Below, in pieces: positions 18,530-27,564 of a DNA stretch of 64,000 bases (position 1 is the first letter of the stretch; each line of letters begins with the position of its first letter). The notes below the pieces were generated by a model. It did no database searches, had not been told where the DNA came from, and was given only the letters and a program-made list of their open reading frames with translations. Made by a program: the position numbers and the translations under genes. The stretch comes from Streptomyces sp. NBC_01465 (GTDB lineage: Bacteria > Actinomycetota > Actinomycetes > Streptomycetales > Streptomycetaceae): assembly GCF_036227325.1 (NCBI RefSeq), contig NZ_CP109467.1, positions 6,262,001 to 6,326,000 of the forward strand. The letters run 5' to 3'.

Positions 18530-19738
18530 ATGACCACCGCGATCCGCACCCTCCCCGGCCGGCTCCTTCCGCCGGAGGGCACCGAGCCCCTTGCCCACGG
18601 GCCGCTCCCCGCCACCCTGCGGCTCGACGCCGTCGAGGCGTCCGGGCTCACCGGGCGCGGCGGGGCCGCCTTCCCCGTGCACCGCAAGCTCGCCGCCGTC
18701 GCGGCCGCCGGGGGCTCGCCCGTGGTCGTCGCCAACGGGTCCGAGGGAGAGCCCGCCAGCGCCAAGGACAAGACACTCCTGGCTCGCAATCCCCAACTCG
18801 TCCTCGACGGGCTCCAGTTGGCGGCCGGGTTCCTCGGGGCGAAAGCCGCCTTCCTCACCCTCGAAGAGGGCACCGGGCTGACCCGCACCCTCCGCGACGC
18901 CATCGCCTCCCGCCCGCACGACCCCCGCCCCGTCCACCTCACCGAGGTCCCCGCGCGGTTCCTCTCCGGCGAGTCCTCCGCCCTGGCCGAGCACCTCAGC
19001 GGCAGACCCGCCCGCCCCCGTCACCCCCAACCGCCCGTGCGCGAACAGGGAGTTGGCGGCGCCCCCACCCTCGTCCAGAATGTCGAGACCCTCGCCCATC
19101 TGGCCCTGATCGCCCGCTACGGCCCCGACTGGTTCCGTACCGCGGGCACCGCGTCCGAGCCGGGCACCATGCTCTGCACCGTGCACACCGCGACCGCCCC
19201 GCCCCAGGTCGTCGAGACCCCCGTCGGCACCCCGCTGCGCAGGCTCCTGCCGCTCGACGGCGCCTCCGCGGTCCTGATCGGCGGCTACCACGGCGCCTGG
19301 CTGCCCGCGGCCGACGCCGCCCGCCTCAACCTCGGCGCCAAGAGCCTCACACCGTACGGAGCCGCCCCCGGCGCAGGAGTGCTGGCGGCTCTCCCCGCCG
19401 ACCGCTGCGGCCTCGTCGAGACCGCCCGCGTGCTGCGTTACCTCGCCCTGCAGTCGGCCGGCCAGTGCGGCCCCTGCCTCAACGGGCTGCCCCGTATCGC
19501 GGGCGCGTTCTCCCAACTCGCCCACCCAGGACCGCAGTCGACCCTGCGCCAGGACGTGACCCGCTGGTCGGGCCTGGTCGAGGGCCGCGGCGCCTGCCAC
19601 CACCCCGACGGCACGGTACGGCTCGTCCGCAGCGCCCTCACCGTCTTCGCCGCCGAACTCGACCACCACGCGACGGGCCACTGCACGGCGAGCGACTTCA
19701 CGCCGCTGCTCCCCGTCCCCGAGGAGACACCCCGATGA
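18530..19738 (+). CDS. NuoF-like (51 kDa subunit type) FMN/NADH-binding protein
   Basis: A 402-residue protein related to NADH dehydrogenase subunit F and RnfC-type electron-entry subunits. It shows the FMN/NADH-binding regions LTGRGGAAFPVHRKL and VVVANGSEGEPASAKDK, then TLVQNVETLAHLALI, and an SLBB-like middle. The iron-sulfur region reads AGQCGPC (Cys313, Cys316) with Cys356 in GRGACHH. The usual first Cys of CGxCxxC is Ala here, so the cluster may have fewer ligands or another type. It follows the cytochrome gene by 4 bp and overlaps the ferredoxin ATG. Likely role: electron entry from NAD(P)H. Confidence 0.85.
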   Translation: MTTAIRTLPGRLLPPEGTEPLAHGPLPATLRLDAVEASGLTGRGGAAFPVHRKLAAVAAAGGSPVVVANGSEGEPASAKDKTLLARNPQLVLDGLQLAAGFLGAKAAFLTLEEGTGLTRTLRDAIASRPHDPRPVHLTEVPARFLSGESSALAEHLSGRPARPRHPQPPVREQGVGGAPTLVQNVETLAHLALIARYGPDWFRTAGTASEPGTMLCTVHTATAPPQVVETPVGTPLRRLLPLDGASAVLIGGYHGAWLPAADAARLNLGAKSLTPYGAAPGAGVLAALPADRCGLVETARVLRYLALQSAGQCGPCLNGLPRIAGAFSQLAHPGPQSTLRQDVTRWSGLVEGRGACHHPDGTVRLVRSALTVFAAELDHHATGHCTASDFTPLLPVPEETPR

Positions 19739-19959
19739 GCCGGACCCACATCGAGATCGACTGGACGTCCTGTACGGGCCACCGCCTCTGCGTCGAGCAG
19801 CTGCCCGACCACATCACGTCGGACGAGTGGGGCTACCCCCTGATCGTCGACACCCTGGTGAACACCAGGGCCGCCCGTCGCGCCGAGGCCGACTGCCCGG
19901 TCCTGGCCCTGCGGCTCACAGCCAGTCCGCGAACTCCAGCAGCAGTTCCGCGTCCTTAG
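19735..19959 (+). CDS. 3Fe-4S-type ferredoxin with CxxHxxC motif
   Basis: A 74-residue ferredoxin of the actinobacterial single-cluster type. The ligands are Cys13 and Cys19 in CTGHRLC and Cys54 in DCPVLAL. Standard 4Fe-4S motifs have a Cys where this protein has His16, so the cluster is 3Fe-4S or a His-ligated variant. Similar CxxHxxC ferredoxins occur beside cytochrome P450 genes in mycobacteria. Its ATG overlaps the NuoF-like stop, indicating a dedicated partner. The last 44 bp overlap the convergent kinase-like gene, which encodes the C-terminal tail on the opposite strand. Confidence 0.88.
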   Translation: MSRTHIEIDWTSCTGHRLCVEQLPDHITSDEWGYPLIVDTLVNTRAARRAEADCPVLALRLTASPRTPAAVPRP

Positions 19960-20818
19960 GGCGCCCCACGCGCAGCGCCCGCACCCCGGACTCCACGGCC
20001 CGGAAGAGGGTCCAGCCGCGCAGGCGCTCCTGGTCCACCTCCAGCGACTCGGCCAGCTTCTTCACCCGGCGACGGGTGGTCGAAGCGCCCGTCGAGGCCG
20101 CGATCAGGTCTTCGACCCGGTCGCGCACCAGGCGGGCCAGGTCGAATGCCGTCTCGCCGACCACGGGGTCGGGACCGATCGCCAGCCAGGGCATCCGTTC
20201 GGAGGACAGCACCTTGCTCTGGCGGAACGTGCCGTGCAGCAGCCGTGTCTCCGGGGGCAGCATCACGAGTTCGTCCCGTACACCCACGGCCGCGTCGACC
20301 AGCGGCGCGATCTCGGGAAACGCGGCCACCGAGGCGCGCATGGCGGCGGCCTGCCGGCCCGTGCGCTCCGTCACCGTCTCGCAGTTGCGGCCCGGCGGAG
20401 GCTCGATCCACAGGCGGCGCAGCGTGCCGGCTGCTTCGAGCAGGGCCCTCGACTCGGGCAGGGAGCGCACCGAGACCTCGGGTCGCAGCCGCTCCATGAG
20501 CAGCGCACCGTCGCCCGTGTCGGGACCGAGGAGCTGAACCGCCCCGAAGCCGTTCCACTGTGTGAGGGCCGCCCGCTCCGGTTCGGGCCGGCCCCGCCCG
20601 GGCGCCAGCTTCAGCGTGGCGGGGGTGCCGTCGGCCTGCCGCACCAGGGCCACCAGACTGCTGCGTCCGCCGGGCATCTGGATCCGCTCGACCGTCAACT
20701 CGCGCTGCAGGGCAGCCTCTTGGAGGAGCCGCGGCAGATCCTTCAGCCACTGCTCCGCCTGCCCGTCCTGCGCCTCGCCGAGCGCGTTCACCAGCCGCTG
20801 CGGCGGTTCAAAAGTCAT
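19916..20818 (-). CDS. Aminoglycoside/hydroxyurea-kinase-like protein, probably inactive
   Basis: A 300-residue relative of the APH(6)/hydroxyurea phosphotransferase family: PATLKLAPGRGRPEPERAA, then the brenner-loop region LLHGTFRQSKVL and WLAIGPDPVVGETAFDLARL. Active members have HGDLHxxN and IDPxxxxG. Here the catalytic Asp is Thr197, and the Mg-binding Asp of IDP is Gly. Asn of the loop is Lys. The ATP-binding Lys (LKLAPG) is kept. It may therefore be a pseudokinase or a binding protein rather than a resistance enzyme. Its start overlaps the stop of the DUF4439 gene by 4 bp; the two belong to one operon. Confidence 0.85.
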   Translation of the reverse strand: MTFEPPQRLVNALGEAQDGQAEQWLKDLPRLLQEAALQRELTVERIQMPGGRSSLVALVRQADGTPATLKLAPGRGRPEPERAALTQWNGFGAVQLLGPDTGDGALLMERLRPEVSVRSLPESRALLEAAGTLRRLWIEPPPGRNCETVTERTGRQAAAMRASVAAFPEIAPLVDAAVGVRDELVMLPPETRLLHGTFRQSKVLSSERMPWLAIGPDPVVGETAFDLARLVRDRVEDLIAASTGASTTRRRVKKLAESLEVDQERLRGWTLFRAVESGVRALRVGRPKDAELLLEFADWL

Positions 20819-21273
20819 ACCTGCGGTGTTCCCTCATCGGCGGTCTTGGTCGTCACGGTGCGCTCCACGAGCCCAGGAAAGGCTACGCTCCCGCCGCCCC
20901 GCCACCGCACCGCCCGCACCGCGGACTCCCGCAGCGCACCGGCGGCCTCACGGCGCAGGGGGCCTTCCGCAGCCCGTACGAGATCCGAGTAGACGTCCGC
21001 CACCCGGTCCTCCAGGACGGCCGCCAGCCGCACCGCCGCGTCGGACCCGGTCACCGCGAAGGGCAGCGCGTAGGCGGCGTCGGCCACCACCGGCGTCCCG
21101 CCCAGGTCACGCACGGTACGGACGAGACCGTCGCGCCGGGAACGGTGAGCGGCGTACGCCTCACGCGCCTCGTCGCGCCGCCCCGCACGCACCCGCCCGC
21201 CGACGACCCCGTACCCGTACACGGCGGCATGCTCGGCAGCCAGCGCGGCCTGCGCCGCGTCCAGAGCGCTCAT
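20815..21273 (-). CDS. DUF4439 ferritin-like protein
   Basis: A 152-residue all-helical protein of the DUF4439 ferritin-like family. The N-terminal AAQAALAAEHAAVYGYGVVGG carries the Glu/His/Tyr typical of the fold, and helices at about 45-80 and 85-125 follow. Most ferritin-like domains bind a di-iron centre, but full ligand sets cannot be confirmed here. The start overlaps the upstream lipoprotein stop by one base (TGATG) and the end overlaps the kinase-like gene by 4 bp, so the three genes are translationally coupled. The biological role is unknown. Confidence 0.82.
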   Translation of the reverse strand: MSALDAAQAALAAEHAAVYGYGVVGGRVRAGRRDEAREAYAAHRSRRDGLVRTVRDLGGTPVVADAAYALPFAVTGSDAAVRLAAVLEDRVADVYSDLVRAAEGPLRREAAGALRESAVRAVRWRGGGSVAFPGLVERTVTTKTADEGTPQV

Positions 21274-21752
21274 CAGCGGTTCCCCTCGGTCAGCAGATAC
21301 GCGTGCACCTCGCCCGCGGCCGCCACGGAAGCCAGCAGCCGGGCCAGCTCGGCGGGGGCGGCGTCCAGCGATGCGGTGTGGGCACCGGCGGTACGCCGCT
21401 CGGCGGCGATCAGCGCCTTCACGGCGGAGGCGCGGTCCGCGGGGGCGGCGGGTACCCGCGCAGCCGGTGTCCGTACCGGGGACAGCGCCTGGACATGCGC
21501 CGCGACAGCCTCCCGCATCGGCCGCAGCAACCGCGCCGTCACCGGATGCCGGGCGAGCACGGCGTCGTACTGCCCCAGCAGCGCCCGGCTCGCAGCGGCG
21601 GAACGCTTCCGCAGTACGGTCTCGGGATCGGCGGCGGCCGGAGCCGGCTTCGGCGCGCTCTTCACCGGTTCTTCGGAGGAGCAGCCGGCTGCCAGCAGCC
21701 CCGCCCCCGTCATGATCAGCGCACGCCTGCGTGTGGTCCCCGTGCGCGGCAC
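21273..21752 (-). CDS. Lipoprotein, possibly Tat-exported
   Basis: A 159-residue protein. The N-terminus has three arginines (TTRRRALIM), a short hydrophobic stretch and the lipobox LAAGC, so it is lipid-anchored at the cell surface. The run of arginines is compatible with Tat export but does not match the full consensus. A Pro/Ala linker and a helical domain follow; the helix MREAVAAHVQAL and the C-terminal AAAGEVHAYLL suggest a ferritin-like or DUF4439-related bundle. GTG 21752 is supported by GAGGGAGA 5-6 bases upstream. It is the first gene of the operon with DUF4439 and the kinase-like gene and diverges from rimP. Confidence 0.8.
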   Translation of the reverse strand: MPRTGTTRRRALIMTGAGLLAAGCSSEEPVKSAPKPAPAAADPETVLRKRSAAASRALLGQYDAVLARHPVTARLLRPMREAVAAHVQALSPVRTPAARVPAAPADRASAVKALIAAERRTAGAHTASLDAAPAELARLLASVAAAGEVHAYLLTEGNR

Positions 21753-21905
21753 GTGTGTCTCCCTCGGCCCCTCGAAGTGATCACCGCAGGCGAGCGTACC
21801 CGCGGGCCCGCGGCCGAGGGACGGCAACACCCCCCGCGACCGGATACCCTTTGACCTGACACGCGACAAACCCACAACAGCAGACGCGGCCGAGGAGTCA
21901 CCCGG

Positions 21906-22421
21906 ATGAGCACCACCCAGAGCGAGAGGCTGCGCGGGCTGCTGGAACCGCTCGTCGCCGCCAAGGACCTGGATCTGGAAGAGATCGAGGTGTCCCGGGC
22001 AGGCCGCCGCGGCATGCTGCGCGTCATCGTGGATTCCGAGGAGGGCGTCGAGCTCGACGCCTGCGCCGAGCTGAGCCGTGAGATCTCCGCGAAGCTCGAC
22101 GAGAGCGATGTCATGGGCGAGGGCGAGTACGTCCTCGAGGTGAGCTCGCCGGGCGCGGACCGCCCGCTGACCGAGCACCGCCACTACGTACGCAACATCG
22201 GCCGCCTCGCCAAGCTGACGCTGACCGAGGGCGGCGAACTGGTCGCGCGCGTCCTGAAGGTGGACGACGAGGGCCTCGACCTCGAAGTGCCGGGCGTGAA
22301 GGGGCGCAAGCCCACCGCCCGCCGCGTCGCCTTCTCGGAGATCGCCAAGGCGCGCGTCGAGCTGGAATTCAGCCGCAAGGACAAGAACGACGAGAACGAC
22401 GAGAAGGAAGAGGAGGCGTAG
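21906..22421 (+). CDS. rimP: Ribosome maturation factor RimP
   Basis: A 171-residue factor for 30S subunit maturation. The N-terminal alpha/beta domain contains [19 protein letters not shown] and LELSREI-like segments; the Sm-like C-terminal domain contains [20 protein letters not shown]. An acidic/basic tail ([14 protein letters not shown]) extends past the usual end. It heads the nusA-infB operon, and its stop is 2 bp before the nusA start, with GAGGAGG inside its own last codons serving nusA. The order rimP-nusA-ylxR-infB is standard. Confidence 0.96.
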   Translation: MSTTQSERLRGLLEPLVAAKDLDLEEIEVSRAGRRGMLRVIVDSEEGVELDACAELSREISAKLDESDVMGEGEYVLEVSSPGADRPLTEHRHYVRNIGRLAKLTLTEGGELVARVLKVDDEGLDLEVPGVKGRKPTARRVAFSEIAKARVELEFSRKDKNDENDEKEEEA

Positions 22422-22423
22422 CC

Positions 22424-23425
22424 ATGGACATCGACGTAAAGCTTCTGAAGGGCTTGGCGAAGGAGAAGGAGATTTCCTTCGACCAGCTGGCCGATGCGAT
22501 CGAGTCGGCCCTCCTCATCGCCTACCACCGCACCGAGGGAGCGCGCCGTCACGCGCGCGTCAGCCTCGACCGTGAGAACGGGCATGTGACGGTGTGGGCG
22601 AAGGAGGACCCCGCAGACCTCGAAGAGGGCCAGGAGCCCAAGGAGTTCGACGACACCCCGGGCGACTTCGGCCGGATCGCCGCGACCACCGCCAAGCAGG
22701 TCATCCTGCAGCGGCTGCGCGACGCCGAGGACGATCTGACGTTCGGCGAGTACGCGGGCCGTGAGGGCGATGTCGTCGCGGGCGTCGTGCAGCAGGGCAA
22801 GGACCCCAAGAACGTCCTGGTCGACATCGGCAAGCTGGAGGCCATCCTGCCGGTGCAGGAGCAGGTCCCCGGCGAGGACTACACGCACGGGCTGCGCCTG
22901 CGCACGTACGTCGTCCGTGTCGCCAAGGGCGTCCGCGGCCCGTCCGTGACGCTCTCGCGCACCCACCCGAACCTGGTGAAGAAGCTCTTCGCGCTGGAGG
23001 TCCCGGAGATCGCGGACGGCTCGGTCGTCATCGAGGCGATCGCCCGCGAGGCCGGCCACCGCACGAAGATCGCGGTGCGCTCCACGCGCTCCGGCCTCAA
23101 CCCCAAGGGCGCCTGCATCGGCCCGATGGGCAGCCGTGTGCGCAATGTCATGGCCGAGCTGCTCGGCGAGAAGATCGACATCGTGGACTGGTCGGACGAC
23201 CCGGCCGAGATGGTCGCCAACGCCCTCTCGCCGGCCCGCGTCAACAAGGTCGAGATCGTGGACCTCGGCATGCGTTCGGCCCGGGTCACCGTCCCCGATT
23301 ACCAGCTGTCCCTTGCGATCGGCAAGGAAGGCCAGAACGCCCGGCTCGCCGCGCGCCTGACCGGCTGGCGGATCGACATCCGCCCGGACACCGAGCAGCC
23401 CGAGGCCGACGAAGACCGCGACTGA
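22424..23425 (+). CDS. nusA: Transcription termination/antitermination factor NusA
   Basis: A 333-residue RNA-polymerase-associated factor that controls pausing, termination and antitermination. The N-terminal polymerase-binding domain is at about residues 1-105, S1 at about 110-180 ([20 protein letters not shown]), then KH1 and KH2 ([40 protein letters not shown]). It lacks the C-terminal acidic repeats of E. coli NusA, as is normal for actinobacteria. It is translationally close to rimP. An AT-richer gap with possible promoter elements separates it from ylxR. Confidence 0.97.
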   Translation: MDIDVKLLKGLAKEKEISFDQLADAIESALLIAYHRTEGARRHARVSLDRENGHVTVWAKEDPADLEEGQEPKEFDDTPGDFGRIAATTAKQVILQRLRDAEDDLTFGEYAGREGDVVAGVVQQGKDPKNVLVDIGKLEAILPVQEQVPGEDYTHGLRLRTYVVRVAKGVRGPSVTLSRTHPNLVKKLFALEVPEIADGSVVIEAIAREAGHRTKIAVRSTRSGLNPKGACIGPMGSRVRNVMAELLGEKIDIVDWSDDPAEMVANALSPARVNKVEIVDLGMRSARVTVPDYQLSLAIGKEGQNARLAARLTGWRIDIRPDTEQPEADEDRD

Positions 23426-23503
23426 TCATCAACGACTGATCACAACATCCGTTCGATTTTTCCCCCAAAGGGGTGAGGTCGTTACGGGGAGGTAGACTTA
23501 ACC

Positions 23504-23788
23504 GTGTCTGGCCGTACGCATACTCCCGCGTGCCCTGAGCGAACCTGTGTGGGATGCCGGGAGCGAGCGGCCAAGAGCGATCTGCTGCGCATCGTCGCGG
23601 TCGAGGGCACTTGTGTCCCTGATCCGCGCGGTACGCTGCCCGGCCGGGGTGCTTATCTGCACCCCGCCTCGGTCTGTCTCGACCTGGCGGTCCGCCGCCG
23701 GGCGTTCCTCCGGGCCTTCAAGGTCCAGGGTCCGCTCGACAGCGAGACATTGAGCCGGTACGTCGAGCAGAGCACCGCAACACCGTAA
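23504..23788 (+). CDS. ylxR: YlxR/DUF448 RNA-binding protein
   Basis: A 94-residue YlxR-family protein with the diagnostic RTCVGCRERAAKSDLLRIV and GRGAYLHPASVCLDLAVRR. The family is small and basic, binds RNA and is always linked to nusA/infB; in Bacillus-type bacteria it influences rnpB expression or dehydrogenase genes. The start is GTG 23504. GGGGAGG lies 11 bases upstream, longer than usual. TAGACT at 23493-23498 could be a -10 element, so a short-leader or leaderless transcript is possible. Confidence 0.92.
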   Translation: MSGRTHTPACPERTCVGCRERAAKSDLLRIVAVEGTCVPDPRGTLPGRGAYLHPASVCLDLAVRRRAFLRAFKVQGPLDSETLSRYVEQSTATP

Positions 23789-23854
23789 GAAGAGAACGGC
23801 ACGGGACCCCGTGCGGTCAGGTACCTCGCGAGTTGGAAGTAGGTCGAGATTGCG

Positions 23855-23897
23855 ATGAGCACTCGATGAGTACGCGATGAGTACGCCCATGAAGTAG
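23855..23897 (+). CDS. Three overlapping micro-ORFs in the infB leader
   Basis: Three tiny reading frames are chained stop-to-start. ATG 23855 encodes MSTR and stops at 23869. ATG 23866 encodes MSTR and stops at 23880. ATG 23877 encodes MSTPMK and stops at 23897. Each new ATG overlaps the previous TGA as ATGA. The sequence is a repeated 11-bp unit (ATGAGYACKCG). A weak GTCGAG is upstream of the first. They end 39 bp before the infB start. They may be translated leader peptides or only a DNA/RNA repeat; translation is not shown. Confidence 0.45.
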
Positions 23898-23901
23898 CGA
23901 C

Positions 23902-23922
23902 GGTCCGGCGGTAACCCGGACC
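23902..23922 (+). promoter_or_regulatory. Hairpin just before the infB ribosome-binding site
   Basis: GGTCCGG (23902-23908) pairs perfectly with CCGGACC (23916-23922) around a 7-base loop. It ends 2 bp before AAAGGAG (23925-23931), the infB ribosome-binding site, and follows the micro-ORFs. Ribosomes on the third micro-ORF would stop next to this stem, so it could couple leader translation to infB translation. Confidence 0.5.
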
Positions 23923-23935
23923 TAAAAGGAGCGAA

Positions 23936-26900
23936 GTGGCTAAGGTCCGGGTATACGAACTCGCCAAGGAGTTCGGGGTTGAGAGCAAGGTCGTCATGGC
24001 CAAGCTCCAAGAACTCGGTGAATTCGTACGTTCGGCGTCCTCGACGATCGAGGCGCCGGTTGTACGCAAGTTGACTGACGCACTGCAGGGGCCCGGCGGC
24101 AACGCCGGCAAGTCCGCTGCAAAGCCCGGCGCGCCCCGCAAGGCGACGCCCTCGAAGCCCGCAGCGCCCTCCCCGGCGGCTGCGGCACGTCCTGCTGCCC
24201 CGAAGCCCGGCGCACCGGCTCCCAAGCCGGCCGCCGCCGAGGCCCCCGAGGTCAGCACCCCCGCGCCCAGCACCCCTGCTGCGGCGCCTTCCACGCCGGC
24301 GGCTGCCGGTCCGCGTCCGGGCCCCAAGCCCGCCGCGGCCAAGCCCGCCCCGGTGACTCCGGTCCCGGCCGCCGAGTTCTCGGCTCCGGCTCCGGCCCAG
24401 CCCGCCGCTGCCCCGCAGCAGCAGGCCCCGCGTCCCGCGGGTGCCACCCCCGGCCCGCGCCCCGCGCCCGCCCGTCCGGCTCCGGCCGGCGGTCAGCGTG
24501 ACGGCGGCCAGGGCGGCGCACGTGGTGGCGAGCGCGGCGGCGACCGTCCCGCGCGTCCCGCAGGCCAGGGCGCCCCGCGTCCCGGCGGCGCACGTCCGGC
24601 CGGTCCCCGTCCGGGCAACAACCCCTTCACCTCCGGTGGCTCCACGGGCATGGCCCGTCCGGGCGCGCCTCGTCCCCAGGGCGCCCCGCGTCCCGGCGGC
24701 GACCGCCCCGGTGGCGACCGTTCCGGCGCTCCGCGCCCGCAGGGCGGCCCCGGTGGCGCCCCGCGTCCGCAGGGTCAGGGCGGCCCCGGCCGTCCGAGCC
24801 CGGGTGGCATGCCCCGTCCGCAGGGCGGCGCCCCGCGTCCGGGTGGTGCTCCGGGCGGTAACCGTCCGAACCCCGGCATGATGCCGCAGCGTCCCGCTGC
24901 AGCTCCCCGTCCCGGCGGCGGCCCCGGTGGCCGTGGTCCCGGTGGCGGTCCCGGCCGTCCCGGTGGCGCAGGCGGCGCAGGCCGTCCGGCCGGCGGTGGC
25001 TTCCAGGGTCGTCCGGCAGGTCCGGGCGGCGGCGGTCGTCCCGGTGGCGGCGGCGGCTTCGGCGGTCGTCCGGGTGGCGGTGGCGCTCCCGGCGGTGGCG
25101 GCGGCTTCGGCGGTCGTCCCGGCTTCGGTGGACGTCCCGGCGGTCCCGGTGCCCGTGGTGGCACACAGGGTGCCTTCGGCCGTCCCGGCGGGCCCGCCCG
25201 TCGTGGCCGTAAGTCGAAGCGCCAGAGGCGCCAGGAATACGAGTCGATGCAGGCTCCGTCGGTGGGCGGCGTCATGCTGCCCCGTGGCAACGGACAGTCC
25301 GTCCGTCTGTCCCGCGGTGCTTCGCTGACCGACTTCGCCGAGAAGATCAACGCCAACCCGGCGTCGCTCGTCGGCGTGATGATGAACCTCGGCGAGATGG
25401 TCACGGCCACTCAGTCGGTCCCCGACGAGACGCTGCGGCTTCTCGCGGACGAGATGAACTTCGTCCTGGAGATCGTCAGCCCCGAGGAGGAGGACCGCGA
25501 GCTGCTCGAGTCCTTCGACATCGAGTTCGGCGAGGACGAGGGCGGCGAAGAGGCTCTGGTCTCGCGTCCGCCGGTCGTGACCGTCATGGGTCACGTCGAC
25601 CACGGTAAGACCCGACTTCTGGACGCGATCCGCAAGACGAACGTCGTTGCGGGCGAGGCCGGCGGTATTACGCAGCACATCGGTGCGTACCAGGTCGCCA
25701 CCGAGGTCAACGGTGAAGACCGCAAGATCACCTTCATCGACACCCCGGGTCACGAGGCGTTCACCGCCATGCGTGCCCGTGGTGCCAAGTCCACCGACAT
25801 CGCGATCCTCGTGGTGGCGGCGAACGACGGTGTGATGCCCCAGACGATCGAGGCGCTGAACCACGCCAAGGCGGCCAACGTGCCGATCGTGGTCGCGGTC
25901 AACAAGATCGACGTCGAGGGCGCGGACCCGACCAAGGTGCGCGGTCAGCTCACCGAGTTCGGTCTGGTGGCCGAGGAGTACGGCGGCGACACGATGTTCG
26001 TCGACATCTCCGCCAAGCAGGGCCTCAACATCGAGTCCCTCCTGGAGGCCGTCGTCCTCACCGCCGACGCCTCGCTCGACCTGCGGGCCAACCCGGAGCA
26101 GGACGCACAGGGCATCGCGATCGAGTCCCACCTGGACAAGGGCCGCGGCGCCGTCGCGACCGTCCTCGTCCAGCGCGGAACGCTGCGGGTCGGCGACACG
26201 ATGGTCGTGGGCGACGCCTACGGCCGAGTGCGCGCCATGCTCGACGACAAGGGCGAGAACGTGGAAGAGGCGGGTCCCTCGACTCCGGTCCTCGTCCTCG
26301 GTCTCACCAACGTCCCGGGTGCCGGCGACAACTTCCTGGTTGTCGACGAGGACCGCACCGCCCGTCAGATCGCCGAGAAGCGTGCAGCGCGTGAGCGCAA
26401 CGTCCGCTTCGCCCGCAAGGGTGTCCGGTTCTCCCTGGAGAACCTGGACGAGGCGCTCAAGGCCGGTCTGGTGCAGGAACTCAACCTCATCATCAAGGGC
26501 GACGCGTCCGGTTCGGTGGAGGCCCTCGAGGCCTCGCTGCTCCAGCTCGACGTCGGCGAAGAGGTCGACATCCGCGTCCTGCACCGCGGTGTGGGTGCGG
26601 TCACCGAGTCGGACATCGACCTGGCGACCGGCTCCGACGCGATCGTGATCGGGTTCAACGTCCGTGCGGCCGGTCGTGCCGCGCAGATGGCCGACCGCGA
26701 AGGTGTGGACGTCCGGTACTACTCGGTCATCTACCAGGCGATCGAAGAGATCGAAGCGGCCCTCAAGGGCATGCTCAAGCCGGAGTACGAAGAGGTCGAG
26801 CTCGGTACGGCGGAGATCCGCGAGATCTTCCGCTCGTCCAAGCTGGGCAACATCGCCGGTGTGCTGGTCCGCTCCGGCGAGGTCAAGCGCAACACCAAGG

Positions 26901-27088
26901 CGCGCCTGCTCCGCGATGGCAAGGTCATCTCGGAGAACCTCAACATCACCGGTCTGCGCCGCTTCAAGGACGACGTCACCGAGATCCGCGAAGGCTTCGA
27001 GGGTGGTATCAACCTCGGTAACTTCAACGACATCAAGATCGACGACGTCATCGCGACGTACGAGATGCGCGAGAAGCCGCGCGGCTAG
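23936..27088 (+). CDS. infB: Translation initiation factor IF-2
   Basis: A 1,050-residue GTPase that brings initiator tRNA to the 30S subunit and drives subunit joining. An N-terminal IF2 helix domain ([19 protein letters not shown]) is followed by a low-complexity Ala/Pro then Gly/Pro/Arg region (about residues 55-430). The G domain starts at residue 552 (GHVDHGKT), with DTPGHEAF and NKID. Domains II, III and the fMet-tRNA-binding C-domain follow ([37 protein letters not shown]). Start GTG 23936 has AAAGGAG 4 bases upstream. The leader holds micro-ORFs and a hairpin. A strong terminator-like hairpin lies downstream. Confidence 0.97.
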   Translation: MAKVRVYELAKEFGVESKVVMAKLQELGEFVRSASSTIEAPVVRKLTDALQGPGGNAGKSAAKPGAPRKATPSKPAAPSPAAAARPAAPKPGAPAPKPAAAEAPEVSTPAPSTPAAAPSTPAAAGPRPGPKPAAAKPAPVTPVPAAEFSAPAPAQPAAAPQQQAPRPAGATPGPRPAPARPAPAGGQRDGGQGGARGGERGGDRPARPAGQGAPRPGGARPAGPRPGNNPFTSGGSTGMARPGAPRPQGAPRPGGDRPGGDRSGAPRPQGGPGGAPRPQGQGGPGRPSPGGMPRPQGGAPRPGGAPGGNRPNPGMMPQRPAAAPRPGGGPGGRGPGGGPGRPGGAGGAGRPAGGGFQGRPAGPGGGGRPGGGGGFGGRPGGGGAPGGGGGFGGRPGFGGRPGGPGARGGTQGAFGRPGGPARRGRKSKRQRRQEYESMQAPSVGGVMLPRGNGQSVRLSRGASLTDFAEKINANPASLVGVMMNLGEMVTATQSVPDETLRLLADEMNFVLEIVSPEEEDRELLESFDIEFGEDEGGEEALVSRPPVVTVMGHVDHGKTRLLDAIRKTNVVAGEAGGITQHIGAYQVATEVNGEDRKITFIDTPGHEAFTAMRARGAKSTDIAILVVAANDGVMPQTIEALNHAKAANVPIVVAVNKIDVEGADPTKVRGQLTEFGLVAEEYGGDTMFVDISAKQGLNIESLLEAVVLTADASLDLRANPEQDAQGIAIESHLDKGRGAVATVLVQRGTLRVGDTMVVGDAYGRVRAMLDDKGENVEEAGPSTPVLVLGLTNVPGAGDNFLVVDEDRTARQIAEKRAARERNVRFARKGVRFSLENLDEALKAGLVQELNLIIKGDASGSVEALEASLLQLDVGEEVDIRVLHRGVGAVTESDIDLATGSDAIVIGFNVRAAGRAAQMADREGVDVRYYSVIYQAIEEIEAALKGMLKPEYEEVELGTAEIREIFRSSKLGNIAGVLVRSGEVKRNTKARLLRDGKVISENLNITGLRRFKDDVTEIREGFEGGINLGNFNDIKIDDVIATYEMREKPRG

Positions 27089-27120
27089 TCGCTGCGTGAC
27101 TGATCCGTACAGCATCAGTC

Positions 27121-27159
27121 GGGGCCGCTCGGCGGAAGTTATTTCCGTCGAGCGGCCCC
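27121..27159 (+). terminator. Strong hairpin after infB
   Basis: GGGGCCGCTCG (27121-27131) pairs with CGAGCGGCCCC (27149-27159). The inner bases CGGAA/TTCCG continue the stem with one mismatch, so only 6 bases are left in the loop. Located 32 bp after the infB stop, it probably separates infB from the DUF503-rbfA-truB group, at least in part. Confidence 0.8.
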
Positions 27160-27242
27160 GGCCGTTGCGTGTACGGTTCTTGTGTCCCTGCCAACAGATG
27201 TGGCGGGGCGCGAACCCGAACCGGCGGGACATCCGGGCACAC

Positions 27243-27539
27243 ATGTATGTGGGGACTCTGTCCTTCGATCTGCTCCTCGGCGACGTACGGTCGCTGAAGG
27301 AGAAACGCTCCGTCGTCCGGCCGATCGTGGCCGAGCTCCACCGCAAGTTCGCGGTGAGCGTGGCCGAAGTCGGCGACCAGGATCTCCATCGCAGGGCCGA
27401 GATCGGTGTGGCGATGGTGTCCGGGGAGACGGGGCATCTCAAAGAAGTACTCGACCGGTGCGAGCGACTCGTCGCCGCCCGGCCGGAGGTGGAGCTGCTG
27501 TCCGTCAGGCGGCGGCTGCACGGCGACGAAGACGATTAG
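27243..27539 (+). CDS. DUF503 (YlxP-like) protein
   Basis: A 98-residue protein of the DUF503/YlxP family, recognised from MYVGTLSFDLLLGDVRSLKEKRSVVRP and the late VEVAEVGDQ-like segment. The family has a ferredoxin-like fold and is often encoded between infB and rbfA; it has been linked to ribosome assembly but the activity is not settled. ATG 27243 is chosen by family length; the ribosome-binding site is weak, and the frame is open further upstream without a good start. It lies 25 bp before rbfA. Confidence 0.85.
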   Translation: MYVGTLSFDLLLGDVRSLKEKRSVVRPIVAELHRKFAVSVAEVGDQDLHRRAEIGVAMVSGETGHLKEVLDRCERLVAARPEVELLSVRRRLHGDEDD

Positions 27540-27564
27540 CAAGGCTTGAGAAGGAGACGGACCA

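Noticed and set aside
23493..23498. TAGACT as a promoter -10 for ylxR
   Set aside because: The sequence is suggestive, but no -35 element is evident and the position next to GTG would require an almost leaderless transcript, so it is noted under ylxR only.
23498..27442. A 1,314-residue open frame antisense to infB
   Set aside because: It lies wholly opposite a certain IF-2 gene. Its Thr/Gly/Ala/Arg-rich repeats are the reverse reading of the Gly/Pro-rich IF-2 linker, and long antisense frames are expected at this GC content.
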